Shown here in pieces: positions 36,905 to 50,360 of a stretch of DNA of 64,000 nucleotides; positions within the stretch are counted from its first letter, which is position 1; each line of letters starts with the position of its first letter. The translations under genes were made by a program, and so were the position numbers. Below the pieces are notes generated by a model, which had not been told where the DNA came from, searched no databases, and saw only the letters and a program-made list of their open reading frames with translations. Source of the DNA: Amblyornis subalaris (Eukaryota > Chordata > Aves > Passeriformes > Ptilonorhynchidae); assembly GCA_018881555.1 (NCBI GenBank), contig JACAXG010000007.1:5656643-5720642 (forward strand), read 5' to 3'.

Positions 36905-37165
36905 TTATAAACTGGAAGAGAACAGATTTAGATAAGATATTAAGAAGAAATTCTTTACCTTGGGGGTGGTGAAACACTGGAACAGGTTGCCCAGAGAAGC
37001 TGTGGATTTCCCATCCCTGGAGGTGTTCAGGGCCAGGNTGGATGGGGAATGCATAGGTTGGATGGAAACAACCTGGTCTAGTGGGAGGTGTCCCTGCCCC
37101 ATGGAAGACGGGTTGGAACANGATGATTTTTAAGGTCCCTTCCAACCCAAACTATTCTATGATTG
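36905..37165 (+). mobile_element. CR1 LINE, 3' end fragment
   Basis: A 5'-truncated copy of the avian CR1 retrotransposon. Recognisable blocks in order are GATTTAGATAAGATATTAAG, AGAAATTCTTTACC, GGTGAAACACTGGAACAGG, TTGCCCAGAGAAGCTGTGG, ACCTGGTCTAGTGG, AGGTCCCTTCCAACCC and the terminal ATTCTATGATT at 37154-37164. Only the region after the reverse transcriptase gene is present, so it has no coding capacity. Minus-strand frames at 36780-37145 and 36905-37102 are antisense artefacts. Good overall identity to the family pattern suggests moderate age. Confidence 0.93.
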
Positions 37166-37169
37166 CAAT

Positions 37170-40100
37170 TACAAAATGAGTACATGAAATAATAGCATAA
37201 AACATGATATGATCTAATGCAGATGCAGTCAATGTTTGGTGATCTCTGTTCACATTGAACAACAGACTCTTTAATTTGTGAATTTTCTGGGGAGACTTAT
37301 ATTACTTTTTAAAACTGAAAGACTTTTATTGCCAGACTTTTAAATGGAATGAAACAGTTACCACAGCTAAAAACATTGAGCCAAGCGATGTGATGGAGTC
37401 TGGAATAATTCCACTCTTGTTTGGGTCAGGTATAACTTAGTTAAGGCTAGAACAGATGGAAGTTGTGTTTAATCATGACTGTGGCATAAAGCATCCCTGA
37501 AGCAAGAAAAGAATCGACTTAGTAACTAATGGCTATGTTCTGCTGTCACTAACAAGAGTCCAATCAATATTTAGCTACATGATGCAATTAGGCTCAGAAG
37601 ACACGCAATTCAACATGGAGTTTGTGCACTAATATTTCATAATTAAAATGTAAATGACTGACATTTACTCCACTCGTAAATATTGTCCAATTCTTCTGGA
37701 CNCTCAAATTTTTCTAAAGCAATTACTCTCATAATAGACTATTGTACACAGAAAAACATCAAATTAAGATTATCATATACATAAATTAAAAAATAAACAA
37801 TTAACTGGCTATATAAAAAGAAGCATTAAGGCATTTCACTATCAGAAAGTTATAATATTTCCAGAAATAATATGAAAAATTGAGTATGCTACTTTAAAAA
37901 TACATATGTGACATTAGTTACAGCCTGCAATGTAAAATAATTACGTTAAGACTGACTAATAAGGAAAACTNCTGTTATTCACAGACAGGCAGCAGGAATT
38001 TTTTCTGTAAATTAGATTTCAAGGATTTGGATTGGAAGCTGTAGGTTGATAGATACAAAATAATTATGAACAAGAACTGCTCGAGAATCAACTAAACCAC
38101 AGCCAATATAGAAAATAAATAAGGTTTCTACTGGGAATGGAAGAAAAGTATGAAAACCCCTCTAAGGCAAATGCAAAGGCTGTTAAATGAAATCTGAACA
38201 GAAGTCCAGCTTAGGGAAGGTATCCAAGAAGGAACCAGAACAGATTTGATCCATGGCAGATGTAGTGAACTAATTCTTTACAGCAAAAACAATAATAATA
38301 ATGTAACTGGGGCTTTTTGTTGGTTGGTTTGTTTTCCCAGCTGCATCAAAGCCCTTCTGTCCAAAANGAGAATCCAATGACAAAATGACACCAAAATATA
38401 TTGATTTTTTTTCATAAGGAATACACTTTTTATATTTTGAATTTGCTTTAAGCTAAGTGAATACTAATATTGCGTATGTTTATAAGTGTATGATTATTCA
38501 CTGCATATGGAAAATAATCCCAGCTTTCAAAACAGACCTTGAAAAACTTGAGAAAAAAATACTTGAGATGTCAAAAATAGACAATATCTAAAATGTATAG
38601 AGATGCATATAAATAATATATTTTNAACAATAACTAGGGGCTATAAAAATAAGAAAGCACCGCTTCTAATTATTTCACCGCATCTCAAATGAATCCAACA
38701 ATGAAATGCATAAATATTTTATTTAAAATATATTTATTTGGCTAANAGTCTAAGCAGTTTCATATTTATGNAGCTCACTTAGAGCTGGGACAGTTTTCAA
38801 TAAAAACACAGTTGAAAATATGCAGTGTTAAACTAATACTATTGGTATCCTTTTCATCTCCCTGTAGTGATGATAAACATTGATGGAATCAAGATGAGTT
38901 GCTAAAATATGGCCACGATGCCTAATCTCTCTCTATATGTCATTATAACTGGATTGGATGGTTGAACATTGAGGTAAGACTTGTCCTTGGAAACAGTTAA
39001 TTCAGCAAGGAATACTTCTTCATAAAAACANAGTTAAAAAAAGAAGCTAAAAAAAAAGTAATCAAGATGGGATATTGCAAAACAGTGAAAAGGAAATGAA
39101 AAATTTATGTCAAATAATCTACCTTCCACATTTAGAAAGCTGAATGCACACACAAAAATTACTGCTTCTCTTAGCTGTGCTCAGCATCATGCTCTAAGCT
39201 GTAAATTGTGGTGGGTTTATGGGCATTTAATATAAAAGTGGTCATTTTATGCCCATTATAATCACTATCATCCAAGGTTCAGCTGCTCTTATTATTAGAA
39301 AAGTTAGATTAATAATCAACTTTTTAGTTCCCACTAGTAATCACCTGCCCTCCAGATTTCACAGAAACAGCTTTCTTTGAAAAGTATTCTGAACCATGTC
39401 ATGTGTCCCATGGTAGCCCCAGACTCACTTTCTATTATTCTTATTGCTATTATTAAAAATTAATTTATCTTCTGCCCTTGGGAACAGCAGATTAGACTGG
39501 CTCTTGCAAACTCTAGCAATGTAGGCAGGATGTAAAAGCCTGAAGCCAGAGGATACTCACAAAATCAGAGGAAATTGCCAAAATAAAAGGACAATTTGAC
39601 CACTTTGGTTGCTCCCATTCACTAATGTAAATTGCCATTGATATCACTTAATAAACCAGTCTGACTTGTGACAGCTGGTGGCTTTGATTCATGATCACTG
39701 CCAAACCGAGCCACAGCAAGCGAATGCCACTCCCTTTAGTAATAACTTGTACTTGCCTTGCACAGTAAAGCACAAATGCAACCAGTTAAAAAATAACTTT
39801 TCTAAAGATCTGCACCACATATGGGACCGGGGGAAAAGTCAGACATTTATTCACTGTTTGGGGCAAGAGAGATTTAATGCAAGGAGCCTGGGATCTGACA
39901 GCTGGTTCTGGACTATTACACAGCACAGGAACTTTCCATTCTTTTTCCTGAGCCACTGTCCATCCAAAATGTAATAATAATAAACACATACCATTAAGAG
40001 AAAGACTAAATTACTTCTGAATATCTTACTACTACATAACTGAAGAATATATAACAAAATACTTCCAAAAACAGCTTGACTTTCTCCCACACCAAGTACC

Positions 40101-43100
40101 TGCGTAATTCAGAACAGAGGAAGATGTCACAGCTGTCCTATCCCTTTCATAAAAAATCTGTATCTATCTGCCTATAATGAAGGCCACTAGAGTTTTCAAA
40201 TTACTGTGAAAGCAGGTTACTTTGTTGGGGTTTTTTAATAGGGCATGACACATTTGTTTGAAATACAAACACATCCTGGAAACCTATCCGATGACNGCAA
40301 CACTTGGAAAGACTGGCTGAACCAGCCATTCTCTTTTAGGTTCCCCTCTGCTCCTCCCAAGAACCAATACCTTTTTATTGAGAACATAAAATAATTAATC
40401 AATTACTTTCCCTAAACTTTAGCATCAATGATTAATCTAAGACCTATTCAGCTATTTTTATTTCTTAAAGTCAGTCATTGATATCCAATTCTGGTTGGCT
40501 TTTAGATAAGCTGCCTTGTATTGGTGGGTAAGGTCCAACAAAAATCACCATGAAATATGGCCAATGGGATAATTTCTAGGCTAGGGACAGATCAAAATGT
40601 TCAAGATTGAAGGACAAAATTAATTATATGAGAGCTAATATCCTTTAACCTGATGGTTCCTTATACCCAGAAGGAAGAGCTGAATAACTCTGGTAGTGGA
40701 CTGAAACAGTTGTGGGGACAGACTACTGAAGACCAAGTGAAATATAAAAAAAAAAAAGAGGCAAAATATCTCAAAACTCTGCTTCCTTTCCCATCGGAAT
40801 GGACAGCTATACCTCAGCTGGTTACAAAGAAATTCACTGACATATTTTACATGAAGACTGAACTCAGCAATAAGATCAACAAAACTGACTGAAGAAGCAA
40901 ATCTCTCCTAGCGTATCACCATGGAACACTGCTGTACTGACATGCTGTGACTAGAAACACGTTTGTGAATTAGAGTTCAGATGTTCAATGAGTTATTGCA
41001 GGCAGGAAGATGAGCTAAAAAAAAAAACATTAAAAGGAAATAAGAATAGAGCACACAATCACCAGCTCTCTCACACTGTCACATTGGAAGGTGACCTCCA
41101 AGTTCAGACTTATACAAGGCTCTCTCTTGTTATCCTGTGAGGCTTCTGTTAGTTTGTGTCCTCTGACGTACAGATGAGCTATTTTTAAGGTGTCAATAAT
41201 ATTTATCATTGAGAGAAGTGCTTAGAGGAAGCTTCATTAGGAAATAATTTCAAGCCACATCCTTTACATAATAGTAGAAACTTCCTCTNAATATTCAAGA
41301 ACAGTAACATGACTATTGACAATCCAAGTTTTGCACCATCAAAAGTAAAACAAAGGAAAAAAAAAAGCTGAGAGGATAATTATATAAAATGTTAAAAATA
41401 TTCCTTAGACCACCACACAGTGTTTCATAGAATAGCTTCTGCAAAGAAGGCAGTTTTAATATTACTGCAACACAAAATTTCCAGCAGAGACTTAAATGAA
41501 GAGCAGGTACATTGATCAAAGTTAACAGTGCTTATTGCACTCCCTTTATCCACAGAACAAGTCAGCTCATCTCAGAAGTTGATCAGGTTGGCCAAGCACT
41601 ATTTGCACTTGGTAAATTCATGCTGACTATTCCCAGCACGAATTATTTGAGGGTTATGACATAAAAGAAGCACAGTGAAAGCTATAGATTTTGTCTGCAG
41701 CTCTCTGTTAAGTCCATGGGATACCATTTCAAAGCATTGTTCAGTGTTGTCATATCGTAGTACAGACCATCAGATTTTACTTTTCCTTAAGACTACTTCA
41801 AAAATAATTCAAATTATAACAAACTTTAACAAATAAGAGACAAAATAGAGAAGTTAAGAATCCAATGAAAAAATACATCGTCTTAAACTTGTAAAATAAG
41901 GAAAACAAGCATTCACAAAGGTGATGGAAGTTGCCTCACAAAAAATTTGAAAAGGTACATTTGTCTCAGAGGTATTGCAAAGAAAGCAGGCAAGAGAGCA
42001 AACCCCTGCAATTTAGAACTTCCTTTTCCCCAACAGCTTCATATATTACCTACTGTCCATAAAAAAATCCAAAACAATAAAACCGCAGAAATTTTCATAT
42101 AGANGGATTGTTAGAGAACACACATAAAAATAAAATACAGAGTACACCATTTATCAACTGCAGTATCTCAGCTTCAAATTCAATAAGTGAAAAATTTGAT
42201 TTTAGGAGGAATTAACTCACAAGTCTTTACCAGTAGTAGGTTTTTCTAAAAGAACTTATTTTTGAAAAATTTTAGTAAATCATTTAAATGAAACAAATAC
42301 ATTAAATGAACTGGACCCATTCGCTAGTNCAACATCTGCTTAAGCAACATTTTTATTTCAGTATCTTTAGTGGTTGTAACACAGAGCTAATTAAAAGAAA
42401 AACCCACAAAGAATAGAAAACAGCAGGCTCACAAGCTTGCTGTAAAACAAGAAAATAAACAAAAACCTCCCTGTGTTGGCTAATGCTTATTTCTTAATGG
42501 TTCAGCTGCCTCATATTTATTCTCAGCTTTCAAGGATATTCCAGATTGCTCTGACTTGGTTATCCCCGTAATAATCCTTTGAATTTCCTTTTACTAAGAC
42601 AAGGATAATACCCGGCAGGATGCTACAAGCTTTCCAGAAAAGAACACTATGAAACTTTATTTTATTGCTTTAAAATCATTGCCTTAAATGTGGTAGCCTG
42701 CATTTCCATATTTAATATTCTAACATTGCCTTCTTGTGGAAAAAACCNAAACCCCTAACATTTAAATCAAGCCCTTCTATCACCTTTCTGAACCAAATCT
42801 CTATTTGTCCCTACTCACATATATCATTTCTCAATAATTGACCAGTCATTNAGCATTTTCATTAACACATTGCTTTTAAGCCAATCAATTAGTCTGAAAG
42901 CCATTTTATTTTAGAATTATTTACTTTCATTTTTATTGCCTTGCTCTCATCATGGAGAAATTCCCATGTAAGTATGAAGTGCTGCAATAAGAATGTGAAG
43001 CTGAAGAGGTCCTCTATATTTTTATATCCTGTTTGTAAAGGACAAAGGCACCTGCCAAACAGNTGATGAACTTTCATCAAAATGGTTACATTTCCATCAT

Positions 43101-44235
43101 ATACTATAGAAAAAAACTTGTGCATAATTTGATTGACAAATATAATGCTTTAGCACATTCTCTTTCCAGGAAATTCTAGCTTAGCAGTCCTAGAAATAGT
43201 TGCAGATGTTCTGCATGATCCTGATTCACNGAAAATCAGGAGGAAACAGGTTTCTTACAGCCTGATGAACTCGGTTTAAAACTTGTCTTTCACATGAAAG
43301 CTAAGAGACTGTATCTGCCAGCAACAGCAGCAGGACTGCTGGAGCTCTTTCACCCCATTACTTCATGAACACTGATGTTCATTTATCTAGTCCCTTTCAG
43401 CATTTGTCTTTCTAGACAGTCTTTCCAAAGAAATTCCTTTCCAAGTATTCATTAGTCCAGAAGAGGCACCCTGTTCATGGGAAAACACAAATCCTTTTGG
43501 GAAAGGTATGACCGCACATCAGACAAGCAGCCGAAGGAAGGGCCTTTGCAATATTGGTCAAAATACCTTTGGCAAAGAGATTTTCCTCTGCTGTCTGTTC
43601 CAGCATTCCCGCAAAAGAAGGCATGCTGAAGGAGGAGGACACGCTTCGGAACCGGCACAGGCGAGCTCAGGTGCTTGCTTGCGTCAATCCGGCACCTGTT
43701 GGTTTAGTTCTCCACTAGCAAAACATCCCTTTTTTTTTTTTCCCCCCTCCAAGACCTTCCAAACAGCATCTCATCACTGCAGATTTAAGAACACAATATG
43801 GAATCTCCATATAAAAATGCAGCATACAATATTAATCAAAGTGCATTTACTACAGTGAAGTGAAAATTTGTACTGTGCTTTTAGGACGACAACCAAAACC
43901 AAGACAAGCAGAAAGTCTTTGGATTGCTTTTGGCAACTCGAATACTTTAGAGCATCTTGATTATTTTTTAGTAGATAATTTGTTAAAGATGGAATGTGCT
44001 TCATAAGAGGCAGAAGAAAAAAAAAGAACAGCCCAATCAAAGCTAAGGAGCGTATTTATTTCAAGCCGAAATCTTTTATCACACACCTGTGCTTTTATAA
44101 ACAGTGTCAGCAAAACAAACTTTGCCAACAATATGAATTTCTTATACATATGTATTACTCATCTTGAATTTTTATTTTATATTTGAATATATTTTAACCC
44201 TACCCATACAAGCATGAAGCAGCAGAGAGTATAAT
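37170..44235. other. AT-rich stretch, no recognisable gene
   Basis: Long low-GC interval. An AT-rich imperfect hairpin lies at 38710-38737 and a T-run followed by a C-run at 43729-43748. Frames at 39678-39974 (98 codons, plus) and 43508-43858 (116 codons, plus) have mixed composition but no domain, start context or splice support. No CR1 or LTR similarity is seen. Confidence 0.4.
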
Positions 44236-44239
44236 CACT

Positions 44240-44640
44240 GTCACCTTAATGGCAGAAAAGTAATTCAAACATCTGCTGACCTTTGGGAAGCATCTGGCTG
44301 CAGTTCTCTCGTGTCAGGATTCCAGACAAGGCTATGGTAACTGTGGAAATCACCTTGAGCATTACATAAAATTACACATCTAGCACGCTAACCCGTAAAT
44401 AAGAATAAAGGTAAGATATAAAAAGATAGCTATTAATAACACCACTTTCTCTCTGCAGATATCCACCACACCCTAATTAACTTTCATGATTTATTGACCT
44501 ATTTTTAGAGATGTNGTAATCGAGTGAACAAGCAGAGCCTGTGCTCAAGGACATCTGGGACCCTTTGGTAGACCAGAGTGAAATATTCATTCCCTTACTC
44601 CCCGCTTCATTCTTTAAGCAGATTATCTTCTGAATATGCA
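44240..44640. promoter_or_regulatory. Candidate conserved non-coding element
   Basis: About 400 repeat-free bases with CTGACCTTTGGG at 44277-44288 (a nuclear-receptor-like TGACCT half site), CCCTAATTAACTTTC near 44471-44485 (TAATTA core), TTTATTGACC and GTAATCGAG. It sits 0.5 kb before the TAAT-rich cluster at 45.2 kb. CTTTCTCTCTGCAG at 44445-44458 mimics a splice acceptor and is followed by 16 open codons, but no donor or protein family supports an exon. Confidence 0.3.
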
Positions 44641-45169
44641 GCATTAAGGCAAGTCTTCCACTTTTCTTTCACTTCAAACACTTACAAGGCTTTTGATATG
44701 TAAGAAATATGAGGTAAAATATTGCTAAGNTCTTCCTACATTTCAAAATTAAGGAATTGCCCCGAGTCAGGGTTGTCTTCTTCACAGGAGAACTTCCAGC
44801 CCAGATGTTTGTCCCTCTGTGATCTGATTTGCAGGACTGAGGTATGAAGGACATGTGCTGCAAGATAAACAGTGGGGAAAAAATTGTATTGCATGTTATA
44901 TATTACATTATAATTCTCATTGTATGACTATATATATACATGACTACAGAACATGTATAAATGAGATGTATTTATATGCAGATATATCTTTCTTATCAAC
45001 AAGCATAACAGCGAGAAGGCCCCTTCAAATTTCAAACAAAGCAAAGAGTCTGTCATAAATTATTCTGCAAAACCACTGTAAATTAATTCAAGCTAGAAGG
45101 GTNATCTCCTGCGCATCAAAAATGTGACTTTTTACTCTATTTCATCACATGATAATTCAGGGTTGTAGG

Positions 45170-45370
45170 GCAATGATTAAGTGACAAAAGATTTCAATTA
45201 ATTAATTGTGAGTTTTTAAAAGGTTCACAAGGGAAAGGGCAGGAGAGATTAATTGATTTATTGTACAACAATGCTGCTGCTGCTAATTAAATCTTTCATT
45301 AACATCTTATGAAAATCAGAGATCCATCTCTTTTTCCTTTTATCTCCTGCATTCTTTGATAAAAGTAGTA
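45170..45370. promoter_or_regulatory. Candidate enhancer: homeodomain/SOX site cluster
   Basis: CAATTAATTAATTG at 45195-45208 is a perfect 14-bp palindrome with overlapping TAAT cores. TTAATTGATTTATTG follows at 45249-45263. ATTGT-ACA-ACAAT at 45260-45272 is an inverted SOX-type pair, then (CTG)n and TAATTA at 45284-45289, then TTTCATTAAC. The density exceeds what I see in the surrounding AT-rich DNA, and the block lies in repeat-free sequence. Homeodomain and SOX recognition of these cores is known; use in this locus is inference. Confidence 0.35.
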
Positions 45371-46021
45371 GTATGAATTTCTGTTTATGTTCCCCTGTTN
45401 CTAGGAGTTACAAGAGCCTGGTAGACCCATTCTTCTCTCCTTTCACCTTACTAAAAATCTGAACTTTATGGACAAAATGGAACTATATATATATATAAAT
45501 CTCCCCTTTTTTGAAAGGAAAACCTATTTCTTATTACGCAGACATTTCCACCAACTCCAGTGAGGGCTCTGTGACTTCTGGCAGATGGGTTGTCTTTAAT
45601 CCTGGTTTGTGCTGTCACTGAAGGCCCTCTCTATCTCCCGATCTTAACTGTCCTCTTTTTCAACTTGCTAATTGACAGCACTGAACNTGAAAATCCATCC
45701 AAATCAGATCGCTGGGGTGGCAGACACCGTTAAAGAAAAGTATAGCCCTGACATGGAAAGAAGAGCCAAGAAAGCTCTGGAAGTCTGTAGTCCATGTTCT
45801 GACAGTCAAAGTTTTCAGAGACCATTTACATGGTGTTGACTCACTTTTCCCTGTAAATTGAACTTACATTTTGCTCCCTGAATTCTCAGGGCTGTGACAG
45901 TGCCCCCGCAAATATTCTCACAATATGGTCTTCCAGTGTTCTTCAGCATAAGGCTAATTATCCCCTATTTAATTTTCACCATTAGGTAAATTACTGTTTT
46001 ATACAGCCTGAAAACGCCCAG

Positions 46022-46091
46022 AGTAGGAGGGTTGGAACCAGATCACTTTTAAGATCCCTTCCAATTGAAACCGTTCTATGATTCTATGGAA
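46022..46091 (+). mobile_element. CR1 LINE, extreme 3' end
   Basis: GGGTTGGAACCAGATCAC, AAGATCCCTTCCAATTGAAA and the double tail TTCTATGATTCTATGG are the last ~70 bases of CR1, including two copies of the short terminal repeat by which CR1 ends. Heavily 5'-truncated and without coding capacity. Confidence 0.85.
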
Positions 46092-47574
46092 TGTAAGAAA
46101 AGTAAACTGTAATAAAAATTGGGAAATACAATGAAAAAAAGCGTATTTCAAGAGGTAAAAAGCCCCTGATATATCTCAGAAAGCCATAGAAAAATTAGGT
46201 TCTTTTCTATACTTGTGGGCACTAACATAACAACCAGAGGACAAAAAAAAATAGAAGTAATAGAAAGCTGTCAAAATAATGGCTTAGGTCAGTGCAATTA
46301 CAGGAAAAAAAGCTTTAAATTGCTAGAAATAACAGTAAAATGCCCATTTCAAAATGAAATGCACTAAGTTATTGGTCTATAAGAATGATCCTTGACTTAC
46401 TAGGTAGCATCCCAAGAAAGGATCTAGCATCCTTACTTCCGTAACAAAATAAAATTCTACTCTTCACTTTAAAATAATCATCTTCAGCTGGAAGGATAAT
46501 TTTCTGAACAGGTATGATTTCTTAAATAAGCACAAAGATTCTTTTAAACAATTGTTGCTTACAGATACATATAAAAAGACTGACCAAATGCAAGAAATAA
46601 AGTAGAAACCAACAGGAATACTGAGAAATACATGCCTAGAACACGAAATTGCCGGACTAAATTGCATAGAAATTAAATACCTGTTGGTTTTATGTAGTAC
46701 GTGGGAAACTAAAGAATGGTGGGAGTTATTGTTAAAGCAGGCTCCAGAGACAAAGAAAATAATGATTTGTTAAGCTCTCCTTTGACTTGTTGTTGAAGCA
46801 AGAATATAAATAAAGATCTGTTTTCAACAGGATTATTATTGCTTGAATTATTTTNATCTCTCCAAGTATAAGTATTTTGTACACATAAATCTTGAAGTTT
46901 TTCATGTTTTCTCCCAAGTTCACCTGGGGGAGACAGCTAATCTTCACTGATTTGAAATACAAGTCAGCCATAATTTTCTTGGGTCAGCTTCAGAAGGAAA
47001 GCAGTAATCTCAATGAAAAAGAGAATTTAACTTTTTTCTTAAAAAACATTTCATAGAAGATAGTAAACACATTGCTAACTACGAGGATCCAAACAATCAA
47101 GTCAATGTAAAATTGAAAAAAACTCCAACTAGCTATGATTTTAAAAAAACATTTACTAAATTGGCAAGCTTTGTACGTCTCAGTAATTTTGGGATTTCTC
47201 CCATGACAATGAAAATACATACTAGAAACAGACAATCCATTAAAAACAAGAGCTTGTGTTTATAATTTCACTGCATTTATTAACAGTAATATTAAGAGAC
47301 AAGACCTGACTTACTGAAGGGTGATATACCAGTACGTAACTCTATAGCAATCTTAGATATACTCAATACCAAGACTATTAGGCATTAGTGTTACCACAGT
47401 ATTTTTTGCACCCACAACACCAACCTAAGCTTATACACCCCTACACAGCTCTCCTATTCCCTGTCTCCTGTGCCTGAACTGGGCCGGGACCATTTGCACA
47501 GAGAATCAGCTCTGATGGCAAACTTAGAGGTGGACCATGCTCCTTTTATTTTTACCTTTTGAATTACTGAGATA

Positions 47575-47629
47575 GACTAGATGAACTTTAAAGTCCCTTT
47601 CAACCCCTTAACATTCCATGATTCTATAT
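47575..47629 (+). mobile_element. CR1 LINE 3' end remnant, diverged
   Basis: AGACTAGATGAACTTTAAAG, GTCCCTTTCAACCCCTTAA and CATTCCATGATTCTATAT correspond to the CR1 terminal block with several substitutions, so it is older than the copy at 37.0 kb. Upstream similarity is lost. Confidence 0.75.
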
Positions 47630-47639
47630 ATAAAGCATG

Positions 47640-49955
47640 AAGGGCTTTTTCTTCATTTATTTGTTTGAATCCTTCCCCTCTCCTATGTTTACTAAGGATT
47701 TTTGTCCCAGAAAATGAACTCTATGTTAGTGAAAGATCACCCTCGACATGTAGTACATCCCAGAACTGTATCAAGGGCACAGTGGCTACTGGATACCCCA
47801 TTTTTATATCACAGATTTATGTGTAAATACAGTGCAGAAAAAAAAAAACCCAAACATCTAAATACAAAGAAATCTATCTCAACAACATGTTGTATAAATT
47901 GATAGTTCAAAGTGAGACAATGAAGGGTACAGCCAAAAATGTAGACATTGCTTTAGGGCTTTTAGATTCCGAGCTAGAGAACATTTACATGAGTTCTTAA
48001 GCACATATTTTCTGCAAAGGCATCTGTGGATTTTTAGCCCTTCTACATATCTGTGCTAATCTTAGTTTCCTAATCCCCCAGGACAGTAAAATCATCGTGT
48101 TTTCCTCTGTGCCTTTAGCAATTTTCTCTCTCCTAAAAGGGGAAACCACTATTCTAAGTTGCTGATCATTTGGATTTCTCATAAAATTAATCGCTAATCT
48201 AAAATAAATTACCTGATTTTTGGTGAGCATGACACATGAACAATGCAGTATTTTTACTGAAAATGAAAGCACCTCCTCTCTAGGGGCTTGCCATCCCTTA
48301 AATTTGTCCAGAAGCATAAAGTTCTCCAGCATGTGGTGGAATCGTCAAGATTATGCATTATCCACCTATGTCAGGAACAAAAAGCAAAACCCTAAAGAAT
48401 TGCTTGATCCATTCTCTTCAGACAAGATATCAATAGGTGTTTGTTGAACAAATTTAGTTAAATTTCACACTGAAAGGCATTTTTTATGATAGGCTAATCC
48501 AAATCTTTTTACAAAATGTGTAATGCAGTCAGTTTTTCTAAATTCAGAAATCCTTTTACTTGCATATGTTGAACCTGACGGGCAATCTGCACACAGAGGA
48601 AGGGGGAATTTAGAAAACAAGCCTTTTAAGTGGTTATGAAATCCAACTACATCCCTTTGGCAATTTGCTATTGCAAAAAATATAGTTGCCAACACTTCAG
48701 AGTGGCTGCAGAATCACAGAGATCTGCCCCGAGGTCTGTAGCCTTCAAGGCACTGAGCCCTGAGGAATCCCTTCCACACAGCTGCTGGAAAGGACACAAG
48801 AAAATCTCTCTGAAAGGGACAACACATCCCAAACTAGCAAACCCAGTCATTCTGCAACCTTTGAACACTTCTTTTTGGTTGATAAAACCTGCCTAAAGAA
48901 TCTCAGTAACATTAAGGTAGACCCTGTCTTTCTGACATTATTCATAAGTATTTAAATTTAAGCTGGATCTTTTCTAAGTTGCAAATCTCTNTGGTTGCTA
49001 ATATCATCAATTCTCTGTCCTTTAACTTCAGTTTTCTTTTGATGCTTTCAGAGAGTTACTTAAAAATAGCATTACATTGTCATGCCGAGTAATTAAAGAA
49101 GTAAGATTCATAACTGATATGATTTGCTCATATTTCCCTGCCCCTGTTCTCTCCTTGTATTCCAGCAGGTTTGAAATAAGCAGTCTCTCCTCAGGAAGCA
49201 TCGTAACATAAAATAAATGAGTGAGCTAGAGCAGCAGTAGCAATTTTCACTTATGAAAAAATTCACAGTAGTCGTAAATGCAACTATTANGTGATTCCAC
49301 TCCTAATAAACTTGTCTTTATTTTACTATGTAAATAAATAGGACTTGTAGGAAATTGAGCTTTTATGTTACATAGTCGACATTGTTTAATNTTGTTAAAA
49401 ATAGGGAGTAGAGTGAATACTCTATACTAAAATTATTGCAATGTAATAGTCACCAACCTTGTTGTCTTGGACACCGTGAACTTTGTTATTTATTACAGAT
49501 AAGTAAACATACATCTATATAATATGTCCACTATTTCATTTTGTTCTCTTTTTAAGAAAAATTAGTTAGTATTGTTCNCCAACTTTTGACACATAATGAA
49601 TGACTGAATATAGTTATTTCATTCACACTTGATTTTTTATTCATAGATAGTAAAAACTTTGTTTGAAAATTAAATTACTTATTCCCTTGTTGTCTGTCCC
49701 ATTTTGTGTCCCTCCATAGCTTAAGCATGCAGTGGTAATGTGTCATAAAACTGAAGTAATGCACATGGGAATGTGCACTTTACAGCTTCCCTGTTTTCTA
49801 GAGTGAGAATAGCATTCCTAACCTAATCAGTGTTACTATGCAGCACAAGACACGTANAACATTTTAAACCACATCATTNTACNGTAGTCTTATGAGCAGA
49901 TACACTTTTGATATCCTTTTTATTCCATTACATGTATGCCCTTCAACTGTATAGG
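47640..49955. other. Repeat-poor stretch, no firm gene
   Basis: A minus-strand frame of 111 codons (47997-48332) and overlapping frames around 48465-48896 are present but match no family and lack splice context. A GC-richer patch at 48700-48870 is of unknown origin. The remainder is AT-rich. Confidence 0.35.
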
Positions 49956-49965
49956 TCTTTGCATA

Positions 49966-50004
49966 GCATCATTTAGGTTGGAAAGGANNCTTAAGATCCA
50001 AGAG
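49966..50004 (-). mobile_element. CR1 LINE 3' end remnant, minus strand
   Basis: AGCATCATTTAGGTTGGAAAGG followed by two ambiguous bases and CTTAAGATCC matches the reverse complement of the CR1 terminus. Only about 40 bases remain. Confidence 0.6.
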
Positions 50005-50029
50005 TGCAAGAATTTTTAAATGTAAACTC

Positions 50030-50360
50030 TCTTAATGAACCAATTAAAACGCAGCTGGGATGCATTTATTCATAGGAATGGATATAAAGGAAGTTTCTGA
50101 CAGGTCTTGGGATTCTGAAATATAAATGCAAACAGGCCGCCAATTGAGCCTTTGCTTTCCTTTTTCTTAGTTTGGGCATTCATCCTGCTCTGTAACATAT
50201 CCCTTGTCCGTAATGGTGTCCAGTTACGTCAGCGGGCGGCTAAGGAGATTGTTTCAAATTACTTGTCAAAATGAAACTCAGTTTATGTCCTTCATGTTTT
50301 TGATTTTGTGCATGTTAGCATACACATACTGAAACAGATTATTTCACTGGCTGCTAACTT
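50030..50360. promoter_or_regulatory. Candidate conserved non-coding element with CRE-like site
   Basis: TTACGTCA at 50224-50231 is a CREB/ATF-type site, followed by the CpG-bearing GCGGGCGGC. A CAGCTG E-box lies at 50052-50057, next to ACCAATTAAAACG and ATGCATTTATTCATAG, which resemble homeodomain and POU-type sites. CpG retention and absence of repeats set it apart from the flanks. No coding frame dominates. Confidence 0.3.

Noticed and set aside
47997..48332. 111-codon minus-strand frame
   Set aside because: Composition is moderately protein-like but no family, splice site or promoter supports it.
48700..48870. CAGAATCACAGAG, resembling the start of an inverted CR1 end
   Set aside because: The similarity stops after about a dozen bases; the CCAACCC block expected next is missing.
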